Of a stretch of 64,000 nucleotides of DNA, positions 31,289-43,456 are shown piece after piece. Below the pieces are notes generated by a model. The model was not told where the DNA came from and did not search any database. It saw only the letters and a program-made list of their open reading frames with translations. The translations under genes were made by a program, and so were the position numbers. The stretch's first letter is position 1. Each line of letters opens with the position of its first letter. Source of the DNA: Gyromitra esculenta (taxonomy: Eukaryota; Ascomycota; Pezizomycetes; Pezizales; Discinaceae); assembly GCA_038503075.1 (NCBI GenBank), contig JBCAML010000001.1, positions 2,914,001-2,978,000 on the forward strand, written 5' to 3'.

Positions 31289-34200
31289 TTAAGTCTCGAC
31301 GGTTGAAACGGCGCCTTTCTTACGCAATAGCTTGATGGCTTCATCCATATGTGGGGAGGATCGATATCCCGCATGGATCGCACAATCCAGCGGCGTGTTT
31401 CCATCACGATCAGAAGCCAAGTGATCTGCCCCTTTCTCGAGAAGCAGTTCGACAATATGATGGTTTCCATAATGTGCGGCCAAGTGAAGTGCTGTTTTTC
31501 CTTCTCCATTGCGAGGCGAGTGATCAGCTCCGTTCTCAAGTAAAATTCTGCAAACTGCTTCATTCTCACAAGATACGGCAATATTAAGTACCGTGTCTCC
31601 GTTCTTCTGTTGGGCCAAAACATCAGCACCCTTTTCAATCAAGAGCTTTACCAGGATTTCACCCCCAATCAGTTGTCTTGCAGCATAGTGAAGTGCTGTT
31701 TCTCCCTCTTTATTCGGGGACGATTGTTGAATCCCCCTTTCTAGTAGAACTTTAACAACCGCCAAACTACAAGCGTATGCTGCTAGGTGAAGTGCCGTTT
31801 CTCCCGTTTTTTTTTGAGCTGAGATGTCTGCACCTCCTTCAAGCAGAATCCTAACCACTGCTTCGTTTCCCGAACGCGCAGCACTATGAAGTGCAGTTTC
31901 TCCCTGGTCATCTGAAATCGAGTGATCGACTCCCATGTCGAGTAGAAACCGAACTATCACCCCTGAATCATCTTTTCGTGACGCTGCACCATGCAGAAGC
32001 GTTTCTCCTTGGGCATTAAGAACTGAAATATCGGCCCCCTTCTCAATCAAAAGCCTGATAACTAGCTCGCCAGCCCACGCCACCGCATACGAGAGCGGTG
32101 TTTCTAACCAATTTGTAGAAACTGAAAGATCGGCGCCTTTCTCAATCAAGGCTTTAGCCACTCCTTCATGATCATAGCGTACCGCTTTGTGAAGCGGTGT
32201 TTCTCCCGCATTATTTTGAGCAGAAATATCTTTAGCTGTTGCTTCCTCCAACAACTTCATAACCGCGGGAAGGTGCCCTAGAGAAGATGCCAAATGAAGT
32301 ACTGAACCTTCGAATCCTTCAGGGTTCCAATACCAGCCATGAAAACTACGAATATTTTGAACATCGGCGACTTGACCGTAACTTGAGAAGTTGCCTGGAC
32401 TCCCAATAAACTTGAGGACCATATCCGTTGTAAGATTTTGATCGCATGCGTTAAGATGGAAGGGCAATTGATCCACTGCATATTGTAGAAGGGGAAGTGA
32501 CTCAAACCGCTCCCGAAAGGCATGAGGGCCTGTGCAGTGGCCTTCGGCGAGTATATCGAATGAAAGATAGGTAATGCAAGCCCTAGTAAGGTTGAATTCT
32601 GCATTTAGAATAATGGCATGCTGAATAAGATACTGCTGCACAGTATAATGAGCGAGGTGAATAGAGTCGGTTTCTTCATCGATCGTCACAAGACCGCCAC
32701 AGACATCTAGCAGAGTCACAGGATCTGGATAATCTAGCTCGTCAAGCTCATATCTATCAGGCTCCACCGAAACCGCTACCAGAATCTCACTCAAACTCAT
32801 TGCACGCCCAGCTCTAACAAGCCATGAGAAGACCTTCAGTGCTAGTTCGTAGCCTTCAGGTTCTTTGCGTAGATCTTCCATCACTCGATCATAGGTACGT
32901 TCTAGAAGTTGTTCTGGTGAGTCTTTAAGGTTGTCGAGTTCTTGAAGGATTTGCCTTGGGGTCGTTTTTTTGCAGATAGCCTCGATCTGGAAATGGACGA
33001 GCAGGAACCTAAGACTAATCAGAACGTTACAAGAGATCGTATTGCTGTAGATATTACTCACATCCCCTTAGCGGACTCGGTCAAGCCAGATACAACTTTA
33101 TCTTTAAATTTCCCCTGCTGAATGAGGCGCCTAGCTCGTGGGCTTTTGTTGATCCTCTCCTCAATATAACTCTGGATATCTTGATCTTGGGCTGAAAGCT
33201 CAATCTTCATGCAATTGTGGAGAGAATCTCGAATATCTTCTGGGTGAAACCGACTAGTCACAAACACACTGATACCATCATCCCCAAAACGATGAAACAT
33301 CGGAAGAAGTTCCTCTCGCTGTTTCTCCTCATGGCATTCGTCCAATGCATCAAACACAAAAAACACCCGCGTGAAAGCTTTTGACAATACGTTAATAATG
33401 GTATAAAGCTCGTCTGAAGAGGGCTTCTTGTTTTTGTCCCATAATTTTTCAATATCCTCGGGGATTTCGTGGACCCGGAGAGCTAATTGCTTAGCTAGAC
33501 TGCCTAGGACATCAAGAGCTGTCTGTTGGTCTTGTTCGGTGTAATCGAAGTAGATATAGGCTACCCCGTAATTTTCCGTTTTCGCCAGGGCCTCAAAATG
33601 ATCGACAGCTAGAGAGCTATACCACGTGTTATTATCAGCATAACCTGCCGCGTATATACCTTTTCCCAACCAAAGAATCCTCCAGTCGCAGGATAGGGGA
33701 TATTAGCGATTTTAAGCTAAGAATATTATGGATACCTTAGATATGTTTTCCCAGCACCAGCTAAATTCCTTCGATCAGCAGCCAACTCACGAGGGGCCGG
33801 GGTACTTCTAAACATACGAATTCCATAGCCCCAAAGCAACTTAGAATTACCCTCTCCCCTTTCCCAACCTTCGAACTTTGGAGATTTTAAGAGCCACTCG
33901 CCAGTATTCTTCTGCCTTTTGTTGCTAATCTCTATGTGCTTCTTATCAAATTTACCTGTAGATAGCCAATCGAGAAACCACTCTTGCACTTGTTCTACAT
34001 AACAGTGGAGAATTAGACGATTACTGGGAGATACATATTGCTTTGACAAAACAGAAACAGATTTACTTACTCTGTCTCCAATACCTTTGTAATACAGATT
34101 CATCCTGAAGATTTTGAAGTGCAAGGTTCGTATCCTGGATATGCTCGTCGATTTTTTGAACAGCGAGGTTTGTTTCTTTAGCATACATCTCAATTTCTTT

Positions 34201-34763
34201 GGCCAAGATATCAGTCTCGGTCCGCAGGGCCAGAACGATCAGATTTGTGTGAAGAACATATTTCTCAATGACTTTTGACAGCGTTCTTTCCTTTAATATC
34301 AGCAGGCAGCTCAGCGAAAACTATTGTCATCTGAGAAAACCCACATTTGATCTGCAGTCACAGCAAAGGTAAAAAGGCTCTTGTGCCTTTCTATCCTCGA
34401 AATATGTTGTGCAGTCTCTGACGCCTTCAACGGCCACACTAGGTTCCTCATCTTCCCTTTGAGCCCTGAAACCTTTCCAGCCTCCAATTTCCCCCTGAGA
34501 CCTTCCAGCTGGCCGGCACATATCTGGAGCGGTCCATTGGTGTAGTTGAGCTTTTGCAGTGCCTGCGACTCAAGGTTTTTGTCTGCGTATTCTTGCAAAA
34601 TCACAAGGACTTTTCCAAAAGAATGCAGCTCATCGACGAGATCTTGAAGATCTTTGGAAGCAGATTTTACCCCGCCAATGTATTCGTACCCCACAGAGAC
34701 CAGCGCCCCTGTCAACTGAAGAACAGCGATGATACTGGCGGCGATACCTATAATTTCAGCCAT
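31289..34763 (-). CDS. STAND/NLR-type receptor: Helo-like N-terminus, NACHT, ankyrin repeats
   Basis: Six exons (34763-34341, 34290-34071, 33994-33818, 33760-33736, 33616-33062, 33008-31289) sum to 3120 nt and 1039 residues. The N-terminus (MAEIIGIAASIIAVLQLTGA) fits the fungal Helo-like STAND prodomain. Next come a helical linker and a segment RQKNTGEWLLKSPKFEGW, typical just before fungal NACHT domains. Walker A, GIPGAGKT, is only formed by joining exon 3, the 25-nt exon 4 and exon 5. Walker B is VFFVFDALDEC and the sensor segment ends FVTSRF. The winged-helix part contains DVCGGLVTIDEET followed by IHLAHYTVQQYL. Ten ankyrin repeats follow, from about residue 740 to the C-terminus. Such proteins act in heterokaryon incompatibility or immunity-like signalling in fungi; the ligand is unknown. 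No frame break is seen. The exon 1 donor (TGG followed by GTTTTC) is weak and least certain. Confidence 0.85.
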
Positions 34764-36943
34764 AATGCGAGGTAGTTCCAGAAATTCTGAGAGTTTATTC
34801 GGAAGTTTGAGATGTCTGATGCCGCTTGAAGATAGAGTGTTGACATGAAGCAGATCTATGAAGGATAGTCGACTACACGTTCATATGTAGGCTTATCCAC
34901 AACCTAGTTTGTCCCACTTGAGTGCGTTTAAATGAATAACTATCTACAAGGATAATAATAGGTCCAGCCCGAGCGATCAACCCACTAAACTTACGTATAC
35001 CTACATTAACTACATGTAGGTACTTAGAGACTAAGCCCCCAAAAGTCAAGCGAAACTCCGTTTCAGAAAGTCGCGCCTAACCGCTGAAATACCCTGCATC
35101 AATGCAGTCGTATAAGAAAAGTCTTAACGCCCAATCGCTGTCTCGTTAGTAAGGTGGGGGTGTCAAGGCTTTTCTTACACAGCTGTACATACAAATACTC
35201 ACGGTATCACCATATCGTAATATAAGTTGCCCTTCAGCATCAACATATTAGCCTCAGGTCCGCATACGAATCAGCTCGATTTGAACCCCATATGCAGGAA
35301 CGGGCCGGGTGAAACCACAACTGCATGAAGAGTCGAATATACATATAGGTAACACCAAGTTTCATCCTAGTAGCCCTAAACGATAGAAAGCCTACGACTT
35401 TACATATGTACATGTAGCTAAGAAACAGAAAAATACCGTAAAGACTCAAGCAATCCCCCCGGGGGGATCTCGCGCAACCAAGAGGGTGGCGGCACCTATA
35501 AGCGAGGCTGAAGGTTCTTTTCACCAATCAGAAATTTCTATCCCACTTGGTTGCGTCAGATCCCCCCGGGGGGATTGCTCGAGACTTTACGGTATACAAA
35601 CACAAACAACATAAGGAAGTCCGAAACCGAGACCAAAATACTTCATAAGACCATCAACATATTATGTATGCACCTACGCAAAATCGGCAATAATAAAACC
35701 TAGCCTGTACCCCGCTCCCGAGGCAAACCCCTGGCCATGAAACCGGAGACCGCCTACTATTACAAAGGTACGTAATTAAAAATAGCACTCAGGGTCAGGG
35801 TAGACATTCCTTCACGCCTTGAAGCCCAAGCTATCTCAGGATGTCTGTCTATCCGCCGATGGAATTTCCCAAGGCCCACTCCACATCTAACACCCACTTA
35901 ACATAATACTCTTCCCCTTTTACTTTCTCTGAATTCTCCCAATCCCAAAATCTCAAACTGAACGAAGAGTGAGAATCCATGACCCAGGTATCTCCTATAA
36001 AACTGCACCACGGTAGAGCCTAGAGCCTACATATCGTGCCCAGGCCCAGCCCTATCCCAAACAACCTGCCACACAGCAGGGGCAGGAAGAAAAAAAAAAA
36101 GCCAGCCTAACCAGGCTCACCAAAAGAACCCCGCAGTGGTGGTCACACCTGCAAGACAGAGCCAGATCTACATATACATGTAGTATCAGCGAACAACGAC
36201 CCCCAATCCCCACCCCAATCCTCCCAAAATAAAAATAAAAAAACAAATATAGGATATTACTATACTTTCGAGTTGAATAGGATACCGTATCATACATCAG
36301 CCCACTCAAGCCCATCCTTTTCCCTAAATCTCAATCCACCCCCCCTTCTCCAGAAACTCCACACACTGTAAACATACATTTCTTTCACCCCTTCCCCACT
36401 TCAACCCCGTTCTTACCCTTACACGCCAGGAAGATTTTGTGTAAGTCAAACATGTACGGGCTGTACATCTTATTCTCCCCCCCCTCTCCTTCTCCCATCT
36501 CCTTCTTCTCCTCCTCCTCCTCTTAAAGAAAAGGGGAACAATCGAAAAAAAGAAAAGAGAAACCCTCCATTCAATAAACTTGGAGACTCCAGAAAGAAAC
36601 AAAAAAAAAGAAAAATCAGATCCCCCAGGCAATTGACAGTATATAAGTTATAAATAGAAAAAAAAACACCGAAACCCCATCCTTGCCATCTTCCCACACC
36701 TATCCCAACTCTCTAGAAAGATAGAGAGTTCAAAGAGAAGAAGAAAGATACACATGTTGTAAAGTCAATCAATGAAAAAAAAAACTAAAACAGAAATTTG
36801 GAGGAAGAAACCACCCCCCCAGATCAGAATCCCAACACCATCGTCCCCCCTCCCCTGCCCCACCAACTTCATACATTCATCTTATCTTCCCTACGCTTTT
36901 TCTCCTTTCTCCAAATAATAAGAAAACCAGAAAGAAAAGGTAG
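34764..36943. other. intergenic, 2.2 kb, with one MITE
   Basis: No gene is seen. The left part is the promoter of the STAND gene. A TIR element lies at 35436-35592. From 36400 to 36900 the DNA is strongly purine/pyrimidine biased, with A-rich and CT-rich tracts that generate chance open frames; this is probably the 3' flank of the SreA gene. Confidence 0.5.
35436..35592. mobile_element. MITE with 47-bp inverted repeats, TA target duplication
   Basis: 157 bp flanked by TA on both sides. The inverted ends begin CCGTAAAG and run through AGCAATCCCCCCGGGGGGAT and then GCAACCAAG with only a few mismatches between the two. Each end contains a perfect 12-base palindrome CCCCCCGGGGGG, so the element can form a hairpin with nested hairpins. 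The interior (GGCACCTATAAGCGAGG to CCAATCAGAAATTTC) has no frame. TA duplication and a CCGTA start fit Tc1/mariner-type non-autonomous elements and link it to the element at 45613. Confidence 0.85.
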
Positions 36944-39416
36944 CTACGGCATATTCATATTCCCACTATCGGCCCCGACACCCATTACACCATTCACCAT
37001 CGTATCACCACCCAGCTTCTGTAGTTCCCGTTCACAGCCCTCCAACTCCTCCTTGATACGTTTACTTTCGCGCTCTAGCTCGTGGCGACGCTGCAAGAGG
37101 ATGCTTCTCCGTTGCTCATCGGTCAACTCGCCGCTGCCAAGAGCTAGCAGGCTAGGTTCAATTGGTACATCGCCCATATTGAGGTGTTGATTTTGACTTC
37201 GAGGGTTAAGGATGGAATTGATAGAATGTAGTCGCTGGTCTGTAGCGAGATTATCTGCCTCTGCAATTGAAAGGCTACGTTTACGCGGCTGCGGTGTTGG
37301 GGAGTCACCAAGATTTGGTGATATTGGGGCTAACGAAACGGACGGATCTTGTAGCTGGCTGTTGTGAGAAGGGTTCATGGAGGGAGCGACAGGAGCAGAG
37401 TTATTAACATTTTCGCTCCCACCAAGGGACTCTGCCGCAGAGGAAGAGGAGGTGCGGAACGAGGTCGTGAAGTCGATGGGAGGCGGGAAATGCCTCTGCT
37501 GTTGTTGGGGGTGTGGTAGCTGTCTGAGGGCGCTATTGCCCCCCGCGTCCGTCATCTCCGTGTCATCGTCTGATCCGTTGTTCATTCCTAGAAGTTAATT
37601 CGTGTCAGTGCATATTGATTGATTGATTTCATATTGTTACTGTGGGGGGATAGCTGTGTACAAACCTGTCATTGCATTGTTGCCAACCGGAGATTGCTGC
37701 TGCTGCTGCTGGTGAAGGTCCATCCCAGGGCCTTGAGCAGGTGCTGGGCTTGAGGCAAAGCTTCCATTCGCCGGGGCTACTACACGCTTTCTCCGTTTAA
37801 TGATGCTTTTCTTCATAGCCTCGGGTCGATGGACGCCATGTAGTTTGTGGTATAACCCTGTATTGTAAATCAGCCATTGTTTCAGAGAAAATTAGCAAAA
37901 ACTACCGCTGAATAGGCGAGGCGGGGGGTTTCCTAGAAAATGATATAGAAAACATATGGGGAAAAAAAGAGGAACAGCAAAAAAAAATGCCTCGCCAATA
38001 TTCACATATCGGACCCTTGAGACAATATGGGTATAGTTTGCAGTCGCTGTGTGGGGCTTATCAATCAAATCATATCAGATGATCAAGGGGTAGCGCTGCA
38101 GCAGGGGTCTCGGCTAAAGCAACCCCCCAACGTCCATCGTACGATCTGATAAGGAGCTCCAGGGCATTGATTGGACTCACCGCAAGCATTGCAAATAGTA
38201 TGACCGCTTTCATCCCTGCGCCATAGCGGAGTGATTGTTGTACCGCAGTTCTGACAGGCCACGACAACTGTAGTGTTGGTTGGAGAACCCGTCCTAGCTG
38301 GTTGTGATTGCTGCTGCTGCTGCTGCTGTTGATTATGTTGCTGCTGTTGCTGGTGATGCTGCTGTGGTTGCTGTTGCTGAAGGGGAGCCGGCGAGGAGGG
38401 CGAAGGAGCTCCTACATTCGTAAGGGCCGGATCCGTGGGGACACAACCTCCGTTTCCCACACCGACCGTAAACTGCGCTGCCTTACTGACCCTGTTGTTG
38501 AACGCTGGGCACCCATTGCAGCCTTCCGCCCCACCCGTCCCGTTGCACCTTCCCCCGCCCGGACATGTTCCGGACGCGACGTGATCTGCGGCTACATAGG
38601 TTGCGCCCAGCGAGGACTGGACGTTGCCGATTGTAGAACCGTGGGGAGGGCGTTTTAGATTCGTGGGACGAGATTGGTTGCGTGCTTTAAGATAGAGCCC
38701 ACAGGCGTTACAGATCGTCTGACCATCCGGCGCACGTCGCCATAGGGGTGTGCGTGTGGTGCGGCAGTTGCTGCTCGCGAACCAGTCAGTGTGGGCTGGG
38801 CAAAGGGAGTAAGAGAAACGTCTAGAGCATGAGAATACCTGCAGGTCTGTCCACTCGAAGGAGCCGGAGAGGTTTCGTGTTGCTGTGGCTGCGGTGTAAG
38901 CGCAGCAGCAGTGGGTTGTTGTTGCTGGAGTTGTTGGAGTTGCTGCTGCTGTTGAACGACCTGCTGCAATTGCTGCAACTGCTGCTGCGGTATCGGCGAA
39001 GAGTTTCTCAGCTGTTGCTGGTCCTGACCCGGCTCCTCCGAGGGGATCAGTGCCGGATCGACATCCCCAGTTCCGTTCCGATCATGATCCTGCGCGGAAA
39101 TATTTGAATTTGAGGTTTGCGTATGTTCGAGGGACAACTGCTGCGCCATAGCTGAGGGAGAATCCGGGGCAGATGGAGGAGGGGGGTGGTTGATTGGCAC
39201 AGTCGCAGAGATGGAGGCCGCCGGGGTGGGAGCCGGAGTGGGAGCGGTAGCGGCAGACGTGGAGAGGAGCGTTGGTGCTGTGGCAGCAATGGTAGCGGTA
39301 GAGGCGGTAATGGGGTTGGTAGTTGTGGTGGTGGTGGTGGTGGTAGCGGTAGCAGTTGACATGGCAGTAGTCATGGTGAGGGACGAAAGCGAGGTAGAGA
39401 GCAGCTTCCCCGGCAT
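36944..39416 (-). CDS. sreA: GATA-type iron regulator SreA
   Basis: Four exons (39416-38839, 38770-38181, 37857-37666, 37587-36944) sum to 2004 nt and 667 residues. After a T/A/P-rich and glutamine-rich start, the first GATA finger (C-SNC-x17-CNAC) is split by intron 1 and reads [16 protein letters not shown]. Between the fingers lies the cysteine-rich block [19 protein letters not shown], the hallmark that separates SreA/Sre/Urbs1 iron repressors from other two-finger GATA factors. The second finger ([20 protein letters not shown]) is split by a 323-bp intron and continues [18 protein letters not shown]-terminal coiled coil (residues about 600-645) follows. SreA represses siderophore and iron-uptake genes when iron is plentiful. 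GATA-like sites that could serve autoregulation occur upstream (40300-40330) and in intron 2 (near 38075). Confidence 0.92.
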
Positions 39417-41047
39417 CAAGTCTCAGGGCGAAATAGGAAAAAGAGAGAGCAACAAAGTCGCAGAAATAAAATACAGAGAGAGCAAGAGAGAGTAAGACCC
39501 AAGCAAAGAAAATGTAGCCAAGCAGTGAGTAGGGGGAAACCCCCGTTCCTTAAGGGAGGAAAAAAAGAGCGTGGGTCTTGCTTTTTGATGGCGGTGGTCG
39601 GTCAGTCAGTCAGTCAGTTGGCCAGCTATGTCGCAGTTTATCGCGGATGGCAGAGGCAATCGAAGGAAATCCCCCTCCGTCGAGCAAGGGAGGAGGAAAG
39701 GGGAGGGAGGGAGGGAGGATTCGTATAAAGGAAGAAGTAATAATCAAAACGGAAACTCTGGAAGAGCTATCACACACAGCCAACAGCTTTCCCCAGACTA
39801 AACAAGATGGATGGACCAAGAAGATCTGGCTGGCCACCAAGATATGATAAGATGCACAGCCCACACACACCCAACCCGATTCTCCCTCGCTCCCAAAAAA
39901 ATAAAAAAAAGAACCTTCTCCCCCTTCTCGAGTTACACGCTTATAACGGTCTTCCCAAGGCCAAGGTGAGAGGAAATGCGGCGTTTCCCTGTTTGTTCCT
40001 CTTCAGTCCTGTTGGTGGGGAGGGAGGGATGGGGTGGTGGGAAGAGTGGGAGGGTTTTTTCAGGATGGCAGAATTCCTTCTCGCGGGTTATTATCCTGGA
40101 GAGAGAGAACTCGTAATTTTTTTAATTTTCCGCAGAACAACGGGCAGAGCTGTTCGGGAAGGGGCTTTTCCTCCAACTCGCCGTCAGCGCATTTCTGCGC
40201 CCTCCCATTGGCCCAATTGCCAGAGCTTGCCCACGGTCACGGGGGTGACTGCGCTGCGTGCCCAGCAGGACTTAGCCTCCAGCGGCTCGGTTGATGAAGG
40301 ATAGATTATCATATCAGATCGATCCGATACGATTGGTTGCTTTTTTCGACGACAGCCTGCTAGACATGTTATGTAGGTACGATATTACCACCAGCTATGC
40401 CATGTAGGTGGTCCTGTAGGCGACTTTGGAAACTCTGGCTTTCGCTTCTAGGAATAACTATGGCACCTCCCCCCAGTTGATAAGGCAGAGCTCTTCCCTC
40501 CAACAGCACGGCCCAGAACTCCGCTGACGGCTGCCATTGCCATTGCCATTGCCATCAGCGCCTGCCGCATACCTCGTAGCTTACTCTACACTGCTCGTAT
40601 TCTTATCACTACCACCACCACGTACTCGGGTCTCTTCTAAGTAACCCATTCCCGTCAAACCAGTTAATCTGTCCATGTAAGTGAGCAGAGGAGAAAATAA
40701 AGAGAGAGAAAAATGCACTTTTACGCTGCATGATAGAGCGCATGCACCATCCGTACAGCAATTCATAAGCTACATCAATCATTAAACTCCCTTCCGTTTA
40801 TTTTACCAATACCAGGTTCAGTGCCCTTGGAAAAACGCCGGCCCAATTGCCAGCAAAGTGCATATCCGAAACCAAATTACGCATTACCTAACGTTCCAGG
40901 TCCCAGATCCCTAAAAATAAAAAAGCCAAAGCCTGAAAAAGCAAAGATTGCAAAACAAAAAAACAGGAGAAACATTAAAAAAAGAAAAGAAAGACATACA
41001 GTCGTTACAGCAACAGCAAAATCTACCAACAACCCCTCCTCTGCAAC
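39417..41047. other. promoter region of sreA and 3' flank of the acetyltransferase
   Basis: About 1.6 kb without a gene. Contains a (GTCA)n run near 39600, a long CT/GA-biased leader, TGCCAT repeats at 40530-40555, and at 40300-40330 a cluster of GATA/TATC motifs including TATCAGAT, whose reverse complement ATCTGATA is close to the reported SreA site ATCWGATAA. The apparent frames here (for example 39807-40304) are low-complexity and unsupported. Confidence 0.5.
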
Positions 41048-42260
41048 TTAACACCAAGCAAACTTCTCATTAACAACCCACTCCACATCCTCCATCCCAC
41101 TTCTGACCTTCTCCTCTCCATACATCATCAAACTGGCAATACTATCCATCTGTCTATCCTCAACCACCATCCGCTCACCCACAACCCTCGCTGCGCTCTC
41201 AACAACCCAACTCTCTGGATTCCATGCACACACCTTCTTCAGTCCCCAGATCCGTGCCTCCTCAACTGCCGCGCTCAACATCGCATCCATATCCCGCTCC
41301 CTGCCTTCACTATCCCCAAGGTCTACAATGCGCAATATATACAGCTTTGGGTCACTGGGTGAGAAGTCGCGACTCCACATGATCCAGCGCTTGCCATCGG
41401 CTGTGATGGAACCCTTAATCTTTGGAGGACCTTGAGTGGGTCGCACATACGAGGAGATAAATTCCTCGCGGCTATGGTGCCAGTCAATGGAATCATGGTC
41501 TGGGAAGAAGGCGAGCCGCGGCTTTTGGTACCGCGTGGAGAGAGTTTTCTTGACGGCTGCGATATCGATGGCACATAGGGAAGGAATGTCGATGTGGAAA
41601 AGGGGTTGGATACTGGCGCTCGAAGGGGTGGAAGTGGAGGTTGAGGGCACGGGAATATTGATATGGGAGGACTGGTGGGGAAGCCAACCGAGTTTGGCGT
41701 AGAATTCCTGGAACGGGATTTGTTAGTGGTTGACTACTAACTTTGGTTGTTTCATGTGACGGCTGGAACAAAGGAAATGTTGTAGGGACGGGAAATAAAC
41801 GAACTTTTCCAATATCTGAATACAACACCGAGAACCCAGCGATTTCCCCGTTATGCCGCTTCAACTGCTCTCCGAGCATCGTGAGCATAATCTTTGCGTA
41901 TCCTTTCCCTCGACACTTCGGCGGAGTGAATACGCTGCCGATTCCGTATGCAACGACCTCTTTCACCGGGACTACTTTTTCACCGTCAACAGGCGGATAG
42001 CTTATTGCTGCAATCTTTCTGATAGCCTCACAGGATGCGAGGATTGTTGACTCTGCATCGGAAGAATCGACAAGAACCCATTGTGTCAGCCCACCGTCAC
42101 GGGTCAGCTGTGTGGAGGCAATGTGGACTTCTCGGGAGAGATATTGTGGGGTTGTGAGAGGGCCAGCCCAGCAGGTAGCGTGCAATGTACGGATGTAGGT
42201 GAGCTCGTCTTTAGTGGGATGACGGAGAAGGAGGTTGCACGGGGAAGTTGCAGTGGGCAT
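41048..42260 (-). CDS. GNAT acetyltransferase of the LYC1 (lysine acetyltransferase-like) type
   Basis: Two exons (42260-41805, 41707-41048; 98-bp intron) encode 371 residues. The first exon holds the GNAT core: IRTLHATCWAGPLT, then VVAYGIGSVFTPPKCRGKGY, the Q/RxxGxG/A acetyl-CoA loop seen as CRGKGYAK, and a final strand FSVLYSDIGK that the splice joins to EFYAKLGW. The second exon adds the C-terminal domain found in fungal LYC1-like proteins, with the IMWSRDFS block. LYC1 of yeasts acetylates lysine in catabolism; the substrate here is not certain. It is divergent to the Nuf2 gene across 1.2 kb. Confidence 0.8.
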
Positions 42261-43456
42261 TATGGTGATGGATTATGAGGTTCAATTAAATTATAACGTG
42301 GTCAAGGTGGTTTCTTTGAGAGGATAGATTGGCAATGATAGACGGCTGCCGTGGTGAATAATGGTACGGACACGGATATGGACACGATGGTATAAAGATG
42401 GTGATAGCAAATTGATAGGCACAGGTGCGATGAGAGAAGCAGAGAGGAAGGTCAGTGATGAAAGAGGACGTCCCGTTCAGTGCTTTTAGACTTCTCTCCC
42501 ATTCCACTACGTAGCTTCCCCCTGCCTACCACGCTCTCCCACTCGACGGCATATGTGACCGCATAAGACTCTCTTATCAACATTCTAGAAATAGGCCCCT
42601 CCTCCACGCTTAAACCTCCCCCAAACAGGCAAATCCGCACCCCAGCCAACAGTCTATCCAACCTGCCGCATCAACGACATGATCCTCCCCCTGGTGTGTT
42701 CCAGTTCACATTAGCTAACTAGCCATCCTTCTCCCCGTCGTGTGACAGGCCAAAGCCAAGGTAACCGGCCAGGCGCATCATTGCCATGCCCAAGCCTCTC
42801 CTGCTCGACCAGCGAAGGCCGCGTGATCGTTGGAGAAAACATACTTACATACCAGCCAGCCTTCAAAGCGTTCATCTAATCACAAACATGGAAGGCTAGC
42901 TGACTGACTGACTGACGACTGACGACTGACTAGCTGCTGCTTGCCGGCACGAGAGCACCTACCCTATGCATCGCCTGAGAAAAAAGTACCGATGCTCTAG
43001 TGTTCCGTTTCGGCTACCATATCAAGCTTTAGAGTTCGGGTTGGTACTCGTCGAGATTAAGCATGATGAGGTGGAGGCTCTACGACCCGAAGAAAAGCGG
43101 CGCAAACCGCTGTGCGTTGAAAACGAAGGGGGAAAAGCAACGAGCGACAGAACCTGGTTCGCGAGGGGCGTGCAGATATCCGAGGCCTGCAGTTGGCAGG
43201 CGGCCCTGGCCCTGGTGCGATTGCATGGGAACGAGCGAGAGAGAGGAGGCTCTGCGGGCTTGGCGGAAAAAGACAAGGTTATTGTGGAGGCCATGGCGAC
43301 GGAGGATGGGCGACGTTGTGTGTTTACCATCTGGAACAACAGGAACAACATCAAGAGAACCCCCCACCAAAGCTACACAACCCACGATCCACAACTCATC
43401 TCGCCCACCATCTTCTTTCGCCAGCACACTGAAACACACACATCTCCAGCCCCACT
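42261..43456. other. divergent intergenic region between LYC1-like and NUF2 genes
   Basis: No gene. Holds a (GACT)n microsatellite with the variant GACGACTGACGACTGAC near 42900-42930. Open frames of 70-165 codons on both strands (42966-43460) overlap one another and show no conserved motif. It should contain both promoters. Confidence 0.5.

Noticed and set aside
39588..39620. Possible CRISPR-like array from (GTCA)n and (GACT)n runs
   Set aside because: These are simple microsatellites with no spacers; eukaryotic nuclear context makes a CRISPR array implausible.
39807..40304. 165-codon frame upstream of sreA
   Set aside because: Low-complexity, G-rich sequence with overlapping frames and no conserved content; it lies in the expected promoter.
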